A DNA stretch of 33,786 nucleotides from Sphacelaria rigidula (lineage: Eukaryota; Phaeophyceae; Sphacelariales), in assembly GCA_964200075.2 (NCBI GenBank), contig CAXNAA020000030.1:1-33786 (forward strand), read 5' to 3'. Shown here in pieces: positions 1-10,310 of the stretch. Position numbers and translations under genes: made by a program. The first letter of the stretch is position 1. The number at the start of each line of letters is the position of its first letter. The notes beneath the pieces are model-generated. The model saw nothing but the letters and a program-made list of their open reading frames with translations. It made no database searches and was not told the origin of the DNA.

Positions 1-348
1 TGGCTCTGTTAGGAGTAAGAACAATGCTACGTCTCGAAAGGGATGAGTGGTCAATGGTCAAACGACTAAGGCAAGCAACAAATGAGTACCCCCCCCCCGC
101 GCGCGCGCCACGATGCACTAGTCATTCAAAGGGCTTCGTCAATGCCTGTGACGGTTGTTGACTACCCATCTTTACCGTTCCCCCATAAGTCAAGCAATAA
201 AAACGCACCCGGGTATATGTATTTGTGCAAGGATGATCTGTTGCCGAAAACCTACTGTATCGTCGTGTGCATCGTCAAACGATGCCAGAGGACAACGCAG
301 GAGCCAGGTTGTATATTCGTTTGTACCCCTTGTTAGAGGAAACATGTT
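1..348. other. no gene seen; left-edge sequence
   Basis: Short overlapping open frames without recognisable motifs. A C10 run followed by a GC dinucleotide run lies at about 89-108. No methyltransferase 5' exon (no GCGNS-coding pattern) is visible here, so this may be intron or upstream DNA of the gene at 1187. Confidence 0.5.
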
Positions 349-964
349 ATACTTCCTCTGTCTCATAAGTCTGGTCGGTTATGGGTTTTTAATCGTTTGC
401 GCATTCAAACTCTTGAGATCATCCCATAGTTGAGTTCGTAGGAAAGATAAAGCGCCAACGAAGCTGATAAAAAAATAATAAATAAATAAAAAGTTAGTGG
501 TCCATACTAAAATGACGTCAAAACACGCCCATTTTGGCCCATTTTTGGTCCACGTATAAATTCCCCCCAATATTGACCAATTTTGGACGTTTTTACGTCA
601 AACACTAGCGATTACATGCTGAAAATATGTTTGATGGGGCGTGCGTAGGTTAACGTCACGGAGGTATCCAAAATCAATGGTTCTTTTGCGATTTTCACGG
701 TTTTTTCACGGTTTTTCGCGATTTTTCGTGTTCTCGGATCCCCCACGCTTACTGGGAAAAAGAGCGAAAAACCGCCGTTTTTTGGCCGATCTACTTTTTT
801 TCGACCGCGAGACTGCACGCGTTGAGCACCCACGTTGTAGAAAGAGTGTTGTTTTTAGCTCAAAAAACGCCAACGACTGCAATGAAAAAATCGACAATCA
901 AATCGGACACCGTGAAGGGCTCGTATAAACATAACCGACCAGACTTATGAGACAGGGGAAGTAT
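349..964. mobile_element. 616-bp element with 35-bp terminal inverted repeats
   Basis: Positions 349-383 and 930-964 are inverted copies matching at 34 of 35 bases (core CTCATAAGTCTGGTCGGTTA on the left). The interior is non-coding, AT-rich, with repeated TTTTTCACGG-like words around 690-730 and an inverted TGACGTCAAAAC / GTTTTTACGTCA pair at about 512 and 590. No target duplication is obvious at the outer ends, so the superfamily cannot be named. The structure is that of a non-autonomous DNA transposon (MITE-like). It lies upstream of the first methyltransferase exon seen, probably within an intron. Confidence 0.65.
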
Positions 965-1186
965 TCGGATAGGATCAACTGGTGCGAGCGTGGGCAAGAA
1001 GAGCTGTTGGTTCTTGAATGTACATTCCACCGTTAACGTCGAAGCCTGTACCATGGTCGGTCTATCAATCGTGACTGTATTGGCAGAGGAACTTTCTGGT
1101 CAGTATGCATAGCGCGCAAAGTGTTGATTTCCCGCAGGGCTCTCTCCCACTGATAGAGCGTTCGCTCGTCTTCCTGCGTATCGCAG

Positions 1187-4100
1187 GCTTTACGAACGTA
1201 ACCAATGCCGACGTATCTCGTGTCGTGATACATCAAATGAAGGAGACGTACCCAGCGTACGACATGCAATGTGAGTCTACTAGATTCAGACAATCCGTTA
1301 TCTTCCCATTGTACGCAGTGGTCGATTACCTCGCTGTGTCGAAATCCGAATATGAAAAACCCCTGCAATAGCATCGAACAGTGATTTCTCGAAAATGGGG
1401 TTGAAAGAAGATTGAGGTTCAACTCAAAAGCCGCGCTTCCCCTGACCTAAGTTCACGACAAATGGCTTTTATATGGACCACCCCATCCCTCCCGACCCCC
1501 CTAAAACTATTTCGAGGGTTTCTAGCCTTCCGTTCCCCCAAAGGGCATGTGCGAAAGCACTATTTTGGGGACAAAAAATGTCTTTTTTTCACCACGAAAT
1601 CGAGGCAAAAATGTGCTTTCGCACATACCTACCCTTTGGGGGAATGGAAGGCTATAAATCCTCCAAAATAGTTTTAGGGAGGTCGGAAGGGATGGGGTGG
1701 TCCATATGAAACTCATGTGTCATGAATTTAGGTCAGGGAAAGCACGGCTTTTGAGTTGAATCTTATTTTTTTTCAACCCCATTGTCGAGAATCCACTGTT
1801 ATCGAGTGGTCTGAGGGGCTTCGAACTCATATTTTCTGAAGCATTGAAGGGGGCGGTGTAGCTTGTCGCGCTCAAGAAAGACACCATTCCCTGCCTTAGC
1901 CCTTCCAGACAGCCAGCGGCAGTTATTTGCAGCTCTGCCATGCGGATATACACGTAGTCGAGAATGATTTTATGCTTCACAGCGATGGCTATCTGCAGCA
2001 ACGACACAATCAATGGTAAACAGGGACGACCACCTGGCGTGTGGTGTATCAAGTCTGGGAGACTCTCGGTTCCTTTCGACGTGCAACATGTCATGCGAAG
2101 ATGTGAAACTACTTGGCACACGCTGAGCCACCGCCGACACTTCGTGCTCAACTCCAGCTGCCGTTATCATGTAAAGCTCCTCATTATCGACACTTTTTTT
2201 TCGGAGATATGCGAAGATTTCGGACATTGATGACTTTCGGATGCTTGTGAGTGCTATGGTTTCACATGGGGCACTCTCCGAAGTGCTGGATTGCGGTCCT
2301 TAATTTTCAGACTTGCCCGAAAATGAAGGTTCGGACAGAAAAGCAAGCCGCTTCGTTGTCGGAAGAGCTCGAACGCAGAATCCAACATGTCTGAAAAATT
2401 CGGTGGTCTCCGAAAACAGTTTCGACAACAATGAGCCTAAGTGTGCGCTCGTCGAGAGCGGCGATATACACCAATCGCATAGCAATATCAACATCTTCAT
2501 GCTCAAATAACTGTTTCAATCCCCCAGGGCGGGCCCTTGACCTCACACGGGCGGATTTTCCAGATGAAAAGTTCGACGTTGCACTGGACAAAGCATGCCT
2601 GGACTCCATTATCTGCGTTCAACGAGGGGAAAGCAGGGTTCATTCATACCTTCAACAGATGGACAGGTATAGAACACACTCGATCATGGGCATGTCCAAG
2701 GCATGCCCATAACCTTGTTGAGACGTTACAGTAACCACTGAGCCACTGAGCCACTCAGTCAGCGCCCCTTGTCTGCGGCGGTTTGCACGAGAACCCGAAT
2801 CTCGACTAGATCATGGTACGATGACAAGGGATTTCACACACGTTTTTGTGTGCCCTGCGAAAACCTTGTCCCCAGCGTTGCCCTGGCAGTAGTATTCGCT
2901 GTACTGTTTATATTCCATCACGGCTGGAGCTTCTACAAGGGTCGTCGTGTTTTCTCTTGCAAACAGCCTTCTTCGCGCGATTTAGACACTTGGTTTTGAA
3001 GTACGAGCATCTCGACAACGAATTAAATTTGCATGGATCGCTTCGTTTTGGCACACGGTATTTGATCTCGGCTTGTGGTTCACTTAGAAATACGTTGTCG
3101 CCTGTTTTGGTCTCAGTTCATCGGGCGTGCCAGTTTCTGCTGCTACTGCCGATGATCCCTTGGCAACAGAGCCTCTTATTCCGTGCGCGAAAAGCGTCGC
3201 CCCGTACATCATACATGATAGAGTTATTGACATTGAAGTACCCTCTTGGAATGTTTCGGCCATTTCACATGCTTCTCCGCGGTCTATCCCCTCGTTTCTC
3301 ACTATTTTTTTTGTATGCTCTTCCTTACTCACGATCACGACATGAGCCACTTGCCAGCCGGCCTCCATAACCGGACACCGTGGTTTTACTCCAATTTGTC
3401 GCTGTAGAATAACGGTTGAACCTTCGCGCAAAGCACGGCACAAAGCAGACCGAGAACCCTCGTGCGAGAGAGCTTCATACGGTGACGTAGGCACAGTACA
3501 GTGTTCTTTAGGGCAGGGAAAACGTGTCCTGTGCGCACTGACGAGCACTTGGGACTGTCGGTCCCCTGACGGTATAAGTTTGTTGTCCACAACAAACCCA
3601 AGCACGCTCTATATTTGGGGACAGGTTGGTGTAAACTCTGCTTGAAACTAGCACGCCTCCGCGCCAACTGAGCGCACCCAATGAAAAGTGGCATTTGCAA
3701 ACTACGTCCAGGATTCTTCAGCCCGAAGGAGCGTTCATCTGCGTTTCTTTTACTCCCCCGGAGCAGCGACTGGAAATGTTGGAGTACTGGGATCTAGAAC
3801 ACCCGGAAAAATGCCTAGCCTGGGACGTGCATGTCGATGCAATAGGCGAGTTGCCCTCCAACATCTCTAGCGTTGTTTGTCTGTCGACGTCTAAGTTGTT
3901 CGTAAGTGTCGAAGGATATCCAATACCCAGCAGCAAGTAAGTAGAAGTCCCTGAACCTCAGCATTTTTGGTGGATGTTGGGTGTCGATCGGTGCCCGGTC
4001 TGGCTGATGCCCGGAAGACAGTCACTGATCCCACAAATACTGTGTGTACAAGGTCGATCCTGCGCGCGCTCCAGCCCACGCATTCAACACGCCGTCGCTG

Positions 4101-5483
4101 TGACCCTATACGACACGGTAAGGGTAGCATTCAGGGCCGACATCCGAATGGGTAGGGTGACTCGTGCACAGAATCAACCGTACCAGGGGACGCCAAGAAG
4201 GAGGTTTACCCGGTGAGACTCCGAGACAGTCAGTCTGGGGCAGGGAAGGGACGCACCCTGCATTGGTACCTTCCAGTACACCAAAACCACCATGAGAACG
4301 GATAAGCGTTAGGACAGGCCCCGAGAAGGCGGAGGAGTGGAGCGCACCTGCCTTCGCGGTCAAAAGCGCTTCACGAAACTCATAGCGACCACTGGCCAAG
4401 TACATGGTACGGATGCTACCGATCTGAGAAACAAAAAAATGAAAAATAAAAACATGCACAGAGCCCCCTCGATGCCAATATTAATTTCACGAAAGAAAAG
4501 GAAAGGAACTGTCCCTGAACCGTGCAGTGGAGAGGAACCCAGTATCATGAAATATCTCAATTTTGCTTGATGTACCCAAACGGAGCTGCTCCTGGAACCA
4601 GCTGGGATTGCACGCCGTCTTCGACGTAGTCCCTATTTCTTGTTTCTGTCGAAGTACAAGGCCTGCGAGCGATGCAAGCGATGCCGTTTCAAAAATCAAA
4701 GCGCAACGTCGATCAAACCGTTATTTCATGCAGGAAACGACCAGACAATGCGGTTGTATTCCTGTTCACTCTATTACTCGTCGCAATTTCCGCATGGTCA
4801 GCCGTGGTGTTGCGTTTGCTATTGCCCCATGGGTACCGGAGCTTTGCCATGATGTCTGACACTTTGCGTCAGGCAGAAAATTGACACAGTTCGTACAAAG
4901 CGATGGCGGCCGTTTGAGGTGATGTTTGGTCCGATTTTCTTGACCTATCGCTTGTCTTGACCAACACAGACGCTGTACTGTCTGTATTGCGGATATTCAG
5001 TGTGGATCTATCCGTGGTTGTGCGCCGATCAGGGCGAGGACGGCCCGCAGCTCGATCCTTGTGCCACTTGAAGTCAAATCGGCCCCAAATCCATTCCACT
5101 GTACGGACGCGACGTGTTGAATTGGATTTCATCTTACCTCGTATGGACCAACCTGAAATATTCACGATACTCCCTCGTCGTTGTGGAATATACCCGAGGA
5201 TGGTACCCCGCTCGAGCCCACCATACGATGGATATCAGGCACGGGTGCAGTCTCACATGGTGGGTCTGTGGACTGTTTCGAGGATTCAATCGTCCGCCAT
5301 ATTGCTGCTTGATCTGGGTGGGCAACTTATTGCGGTCAACCCTAACGCGCAGCTAAGCCGGAGACGATGCAAGGACGGCGGGAGAGGCAGAGAGAGCTCG
5401 GCGAGAGCGTTTACTTCATCTACGTGTGTATCAAGGACCCTGGGAAGGTGAGAAATGGCAGTTACGGGACGATACAACCTTGA
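1187..5483 (+). CDS. METTL13/EEF1A-KMT-type SAM-dependent methyltransferase, 5'-partial, 4 exons
   Basis: Exons read 1187-1270, 2528-2666, 3712-3845 and 5353-5483, joined in consistent phase. Exon 1 gives AGFTNVTNADVS (the leading A is read from the intron side, the G is completed across the junction) and RVVIHQMKETY, matching the family's 'GF.NI.NIDxS..VI.QM'. Exon 2 gives FPDEKFDVALDKACLDSIIC, matching the 'FD.VIDKGTLDSILC' signature. Exon 3 gives RILQPEGAFICVSF and then WDVHVDAI. Exon 4 gives AKPETM and SVYFIYVCIK, the usual end of the family (IxKP ... YxYVCxK). Splice sites: acceptor TATCGCAG at 1186, donor GTGAGT at 1271, acceptor CCCCCAG at 2527, donor GTATAG at 2667, acceptor GTCCAG at 3711, donor GCGAGT at 3846, acceptor GCGCAG at 5352. 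The split codon T|GG restores the Trp expected after YDMQ. Known family role: transfer of methyl from SAM to lysine (or the N-terminus) of elongation factor 1A in the cytosol; the substrate here is inferred. The SAM-binding GCGNS motif is absent, so one or more 5' exons lie upstream. The frame stops at TGA 5481-5483; a GTGAGA donor at 5448 leaves a further exon possible. Confidence 0.87.
1348..1834. repeat. long foldback (inverted repeat) inside the first visible methyltransferase intron
   Basis: The left arm, about 1348-1560, pairs with the right arm, about 1613-1834. Matching blocks, outside in: the ATGGGGTTGAAA words at 1395 and 1773, TTCAACTCAAAAGCCG, CCTGACCTAA, ATATGGACCACCCC, CCCCCAAAGGG and TGTGCGAAAGCAC. 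The spacer is about 50 bases. Similarity decays outward and may reach about 1280 and 1900. It lies wholly inside the intron 1271-2527. A foldback transposon or an inverted duplication are both possible. Confidence 0.85.
1835..2527. other. rest of methyltransferase intron, no gene assigned
   Basis: Minus-strand open frames cover 1720-2227 (143 and 85 codons), but neither carries a recognised motif and the longer overlaps the foldback arm. The 3' end carries the pyrimidine tract and CCCCCAG acceptor of the methyltransferase exon at 2528. Confidence 0.5.
2735..2760. repeat. (CCACTGAG) short tandem repeat
   Basis: About three copies of an 8-9 base unit (CACTGAGC) in the methyltransferase intron 2667-3711. 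The rest of that intron shows no recognisable gene. Confidence 0.6.
4734..4884 (+). CDS. possible alternative last exon: hydrophobic tail for the methyltransferase
   Basis: The frame of the methyltransferase exon at 3712 stays open to TAA 3938-3940. A GTAAGT donor at 3937 (phase 2) is followed at 4733 by the acceptor TTATTTCATGCAG. The exon from 4734 is in matching phase, completes a Lys codon and runs 49 codons to TGA 4882-4884. It encodes KRPDN followed by about 21 hydrophobic residues (AVVFLFTLLLVAISAWSAVVL), then a basic residue and a short polar tail ending DTLRQAEN. Such an end would anchor the enzyme in a membrane. The family does not normally have it, and this model loses the conserved IxKP...YVCxK end, so the GC-AG model is preferred. 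It could be an isoform or chance. Confidence 0.25.
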
Positions 5484-5774
5484 GTATAAGTTCCGTCTGC
5501 AGCACATTACGGGTCGCATCGCTTCACAATATTGTGAAGAGAGCGCGTTTCGTGAAAATGGTTTCAGTACAGGGAAGCCTGGCTGGCGTGCGATGCATGC
5601 ACGCAGTAGGTGTAAGGCAGTTATCCAACGGTTTATCAACCGCAGTGAAAGATGTAGGGCTCATAAGACCCATAATATCGAGGCGGAACGTATGAGCATG
5701 AGGGAGGGAATCTAGGGTATACTCGGTACGAATTCATTACCTAAGGTAGTAAGTATATGATCACGGTTTCTGCT
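5484..5774. other. downstream flank of the methyltransferase, nothing recognised
   Basis: An open frame of 86 codons (5455-5715, +) overlaps the end of the methyltransferase exon and has no recognised motif. No clear polyadenylation signal could be singled out. Confidence 0.4.
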
Positions 5775-5892
5775 TATACCTCGCCTTTGACCGCAAGGGT
5801 GGGTCACCGGCTGAATCAGCATCATTGAGATTTTTTCAATTGAAAACAGATTCAAGGCCCAGATGACCCAGCCTGGCACTCGAAGGGTTATA
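5775..5892. mobile_element. small palindromic element, 'GAATCGGCATCA' family, copy 1
   Basis: The left end, 5775-5806 (ending GACCGCAAGGGTGGGTCAC), is an imperfect inverted copy of the right end, 5862-5892 (starting GATGACCCAGCCTGGCACTC). The core carries GCTGAATCAGCATCATTGAG. Related modules recur at 5935-5962, 16096-16145, 16508-16608, 17033-17100 and 22140-22358. Too short to encode anything; a non-autonomous TIR element is the likeliest reading. Confidence 0.6.
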
Positions 5893-5934
5893 CGAAGTAC
5901 AAACCTTGCTTCGACTGCCGCGGTGGCCCATTTT

Positions 5935-5962
5935 TTGAATCGGCATTATCTTCGCTCGAAAA
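5935..5962 (+). repeat. partial 'GAATCGGCATCA' module
   Basis: TTTGAATCGGCATTATCTTC followed by GCTCGAAAA matches the core of the small palindromic family and is close to the reverse complement of the 17074-17099 stretch. Confidence 0.45.
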
Positions 5963-6439
5963 AATGAATATAATAAGAAGACTCAGATGACACACAACGG
6001 CCGTGGAAGGACAGAGCGACGTTCACCTACATCTCTTCTCCTTATTCATTCACTCTTGATCAACCGAGTTATCTTGTATGTTTAACGAGTAGCAACTCTG
6101 AAACGAATTGTTTACGGGAATTTCAATTCTCAATGCTTTTTTCCCAAGAAGAGGTGGTGATTTGAACTGGTCTAGTTTTTTTGTTTCTTGTACTGTTCCC
6201 GGACGGTTGGAATTTTTCCCGACTTCTCCGAAAATCTGACGTCAGTTTGAAAATTCAGTATTGGTTGCCTGAATTGATCAAGGAACCTGCTCTCACGGTT
6301 TTTGACGAAATCTGGGAATTTCTGAGATTTTGAGAAAAAGACCAGGTCATAACACACTTAACAATCCGTATGTTGAACGTCAAGCACGCGCAAAAAAGAG
6401 CACGGCCAACTTGAAACAACCAAGGATGCATAGATAAAA

Positions 6440-6626
6440 AGGAAGGGGGGGGGGGGGGGGGGGGAGGAAGAGAGAAAGGAACAACCACTATCAAGAAAAG
6501 GGGGGGAGCAAAAAAAAACAAGAAAGGAANNNNNNNNNNAAAGAGCCGCGGAAAAAGGAAAAGGAAAGAGGAAGAAAAAGAGAGAGGGGGGGGGGGGGGG
6601 GGGGGGAGAGAGAGAGAGAGACAGGA
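6440..6626. repeat. duplicated purine-rich unit with two G-runs of 20 and 21
   Basis: Uninterrupted G runs lie at 6445-6464 (20) and 6586-6606 (21), the second followed by (GA)n. After each run comes a related sentence: CACTATCAAGAAAAGGGGGG then AGCAAAA at 6486-6515, and CACTATCAAGCAAATGGAGG then GAGCAAAAC at 6632-6660. The stretch is therefore a tandem duplication of about 145 bp. The 10-N gap lies between the copies. G-runs of this length can form quadruplexes. Confidence 0.8.
6530..6539. other. assembly gap (10 N)
   Basis: Ten N bases between the two G-run copies. A fixed 10-N run usually marks a gap of unknown length, and the duplicated homopolymer neighbourhood explains why assembly broke. 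Confidence 0.98.
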
Positions 6627-6660
6627 CACATCACTATCAAGCAAATGGAGGGAGCAAAAC

Positions 6661-8675
6661 AACACGAGAAGCGTAAACTTTCAGAATATAATACAGCAGT
6701 AGTAAGAAGGGTATAGCGACAGAAGGGTAGCTCGCAATTAATTGAAAATAGAGACAATTGTTATCTGTTTTAGAAGGCATTGTGTTTCTTCTTACGAGGT
6801 ATTCGTACAATTATTCCGGTGATAAGTAGCTTCCAGCATAATACTGTGTATATCCAGCGAAACCGCAAACAAAACAGCGTTCGTGAGATTAAGAGTAGAG
6901 GATGCGATTGAAAGTGAAAAGCGGTCAATTAGTGAATGAATCGTTTCAGGTCCGAAATGCCCTCCACCAGGCCCGATATGCTTTCTGTAGTACCTCGCCA
7001 CTAGAGCCCTTGATATCCCCGAGTAGGATATCGACGTGTACCTCTAGCACACGCAAGTGATAGACGCAAAGAAAAAGACCAAGCCTCTCTCAACCCGCAC
7101 CCAACTCTCAATCTCACGTAGATGTTGTTGAACGCATTAAAAAAAAATCAAAAACGTAGGCACGTATAGTGTACCAAGGGATAAAAAGCTGTACGCTTTA
7201 CAATGAAATTAAAAAAAGAGATAATATCGACCCCTCCTAGGTTACTGGCATCACAGGAAAGTGGATACATAGTTTCTTCTGGTCGAGGCTTGGCGCTTGC
7301 TACAAGTACAGTAATACAACATAGTATCACGATGGAAGAAAGGCACGAACCCATCTATGTACACACCATCATCATTCTTCAAATGTCTACACAATGGCTA
7401 CGTCTGGGTACCGTCCCGTGGCAAACAGAGGTCTTGTCAGGAGGGAGTTTAATAGAATACCAAAAAGCAGACCGCCGTCTAAACTCGAGAGTTCGAAATA
7501 CATTTTTCATTCCAGGATTTGGAAAGCGGAGAAACGAAGCGGCAATAATTGCGCAGTGCAACTTTGGGGGAGAAGAAAACATTCTCGGCCACCGGCCACA
7601 AAACACGACGTACACGCTCTAGCCCACTTGAAGTTGTAACAATATGATGTCAAAAAATGCCCCCCGACCCTATCGAAGGCGGTGCGCACCGCCAAATTTC
7701 AACGTTTTGTTCGAACCAGTGTTTTGCAGGGGTGCTACTCGGTCGGCGATGTGTGTGCCAGATGAACGGCTTCTTCCCGGAAAAACTGCATGATGCGTCT
7801 AAGTTTGTAATATTTATGCAATTTCGTGCGACGGGTGCAACTACACTCAATAGGGCAGCTTGGGGTAAAGCATATCTCCATGGTATTTGGTTTCATCCCG
7901 TCTTGTTTGTTTCATCATGTGATGAACCCTCGGCACAAAAACGTTGAACGTGGATGTTTTTCTTTCCAGTTTCAGTATGGTGTCCGGCAACCAACTAACT
8001 ACATGCGCCTACGTCAGTGTCAGTTCACCACCTTCATTATACGGTACTGTACATGACAAGATGACCGACACAACCAACCAACCAACAGAAGACAGAATAA
8101 TGGAACAAATTTGAGACTGGTTTCAAGTCCAAAATTTGAATTTCTTCTCTCAGGATGCATTTGGTACTTCAACCATCGCCGAATCACCAACATCGACACA
8201 ATCTACGGTCGCTAGAATTTTCTTGAGTTTCCTGTACGGTAAAAATTGAAAATTTTAAAAAGTGCCAAAACGTTCAAATGGACATGGGGGTAGCCAGTTC
8301 TGGGTATGTACCGGGCGCCAGATTAGGGTACCCATTTTAATCCCCGCTACCCCCCTACTAGATATTCCCCCCTCCCCCGCCCCCCAATGAGGATCCCTAC
8401 CCCCCCCTCCCACCCAGCCTCGCTTGAATCGAAAATAGTCCCCGAGGCTACAACAAGTAGACATGATTGCCGAGGCACGGAATTTGACGGAGGATAGGTA
8501 GAGGGATCACAGCGTGGTGTTACGGCTCGGTGGTGACTACCTGGCCCAAGTAATTATTTGCTCAGGCGCGAACAGACAACAGTTCCGTTTCCCCCACCCA
8601 GTCTGCTCGCACTCGGTAACGACAGCAGAGGGAGCAAGCCCACTGAAAGTATAGGTGAGGACAATCAATTGCTTT
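6661..8675. other. no supported gene; scattered short frames and a C-rich tract
   Basis: The longest frame is 139 codons (7203-7622, +), unrecognised. A 68-codon minus frame (7354-7148) begins MGSCLSSIVILCCITVLVAS, which resembles a signal peptide, but it is short and unsupported. A CAACCAACCAACC repeat lies at 8069-8085. A C-run tract spans 8340-8418, capable of an i-motif, with a quadruplex on the opposite strand. Confidence 0.4.
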
Positions 8676-9089
8676 TAGAGTACCGATTTCATGTTGAGTT
8701 GGAATTCTCGGGGTACTGGAGCGGGTTTCGTTGAAGCAAACATGGGTGGTAAACCCGACACAAGTACAAGTGTTGCGGAATGATCATACCGGCTTTCGCT
8801 ATACTTGGAAGTTCGTACAGTGTGCACTTGTCTGATGAAACCGCACAGGTCAGCTCTGTACAGTACAGCACGGTATAGTGTGGTGGAAGTGTTGAAAACA
8901 CTGACATCTTTTGCTGGGTGAAGGCAAACGTGTCCTGAGGGCAACCACGCACTCGTTTAGCAAAGCATGTTCCGCTCGATATGAGGGTGTGGCAACAAGT
9001 AAAGCATCGCTCACGAGCTTTAACATACCCAACATTCGTGTCTGTTGGGGTGAAATATCATGTCGGAGCGGGGTTACTTGCCCTTCCAT
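8676..9089 (-). other. weak candidate coding stretch, minus strand
   Basis: A minus-strand frame from ATG 9089 reads MEGQVTPLRHDISPQQTRML and stays open for 79 codons. Further on, a second frame reads SGLPPMFASTKPAPVPREFQ and reaches a possible donor near 8684 (TCG|GTACTC). Composition is protein-like, but the plus strand is also open here (145 codons, 8911-9348), no family is recognised and the join is unresolved. Confidence 0.15.
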
Positions 9090-9349
9090 TCCTGGCGTTC
9101 ATGAGGACATTGCGCCCACAGAATGCAACTTAAAACGATCCCCACCCCAGAATCACATCTCTGGGCTTTCTTCTCGACTCCGCTACTTTGCTCGAAATAT
9201 GGTCTTGATATCCAACATAAACACTCCTCAGAGCTTAGGCAGGGTACGCGATGATGGCAGGGTGCAGATTAGATGTTCTTCCACAGGAATGAGAAGCGAA
9301 GGAAGATCAAATTGCAACACTCACGGAGCTCCTTCTCCTCCCGTTTAGG

Positions 9350-9730
9350 GTGCTCGTGAGCGGAGCGACCCGAGCAGGAGCATGCCGTCATCAAGTTTGG
9401 CCGAGTCACCACACCCTATATTGGCACTCTGTTACTTTCGGTGAACCAACGAGTTTCTTGCAGTTGCCCGTCGCTCACTCATGGTCCTGCCCTCCGTCAA
9501 ACAAAGCCACCTCTTCGTTTTCGGTGCACTTTCCCCATATCCTGCCCCGTATCATGAAAAGCTGCAAGACGCCTGCATTAGTTGAAGAGGTCGGTCAGCC
9601 TCGCACGGCGTCTTGGCAAGGGTTGACAAAAGATAGCCAGGCTGCTGCGCAGGAGAGCATGCGCATGGGGGCGCGTCCCGTGCATATTGCGTTTGTTGAC
9701 CTTCGAAAGTTAGCATCAGGGCCACCCTAA
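9350..9730 (+). pseudogene. probable LINE-type reverse transcriptase remnant
   Basis: The open frame (126 codons) ends with GARPVHIAFVDLRK followed by LASGPP and a stop. In LINE reverse transcriptases the palm motif A reads 'RPLYxAFVDLRKAFDSVPR'. Here the match is close up to RK, after which the catalytic-Asp-bearing AFD is lost and the frame stops. The preceding LVEEVGQPRTASWQGLTKDS then AAAQESMRMG weakly fits the family's stretch leading to '...QEKSRE.GRP'. No YxDD box, endonuclease or 3' end was found nearby, so this is a fragment. A pyrimidine-rich TTTAG just before 9349 could act as an acceptor, so a chance exon of an unknown gene is the alternative. Confidence 0.4.
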
Positions 9731-9854
9731 CTCGGGGAACACCTGTACCTCGGTCGCCGTGTGCTTGGCATCGGGGAGATCTTATTATAGATGGAAGCTA
9801 CGTGAAGAACGTTCATAACTTGAAACGCATTGACGATTGGGATTATATTTGACA

Positions 9855-10125
9855 CCATGCCCACCAGTGGAGAGCGACCACGTAGTGGATACACATGATT
9901 CGACTTTATATTTGACAAAAGGAAGGAAGCGCTAAACCCCTCTCGCGATACAGATTGAGCCGAGCATCGAAGGAAGGTGTGGTACTCGAACAAATATAGA
10001 GAATATAAAACTCCTGTGTTGGCCTTCTTGTGTGACCCCCGCTGATGCCCCCATGCACCTACATGTTCCGGAAGGTGTAGACCGGCGCCCAAAATTGATG
10101 TGATGACAACACACAGTACACACAC
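9855..10125 (+). mobile_element. SINE family A, copy 1 (5'-truncated)
   Basis: Shares the body of the family also seen at 14708, 18448 and 29426: CACCATGCCC..AGTGGAGAGCGACCA, CCCCTCTCGCGATA, ACTCCTGTGTTGGCC, TGTGTGACCCCCGCTGATGC, ATGTTCCGGAAGGTGTAGAC and the tail GATGACAACACACAG followed by a CA-rich end. The tRNA-like head is missing. Confidence 0.75.
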
Positions 10126-10310
10126 ACGGACAGACGAAGATCGTGTGGTCGGTACAAAATACTTGACTAGGAGGGAGGACTGTGTTCTTGATTTCGATAG
10201 GATGCGCCCGGTGGCACCCGAATGGGTCAATCCGCAAACCCTACTGGGATGAGCAGTTTCGTGGACCAAGAGCCGGTGGCCACGTACCCCTTTCTCGACG
10301 GTGCTTGTGA

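Noticed and set aside
1027-1099. Possible upstream methyltransferase exon reading TMVGLSIVTVLAEELSG before a GTCAGT
   Set aside because: The phase fits and VLAEELSG|F loosely resembles the family, but the GCGNS motif that must precede it is absent and the intron would be only 87 bp; probably coincidence.
6255-6757. Minus-strand frames of 136 and 88 codons rich in Pro/Phe/Ser
   Set aside because: They are translations of the poly-G/purine tracts and cross the N gap.
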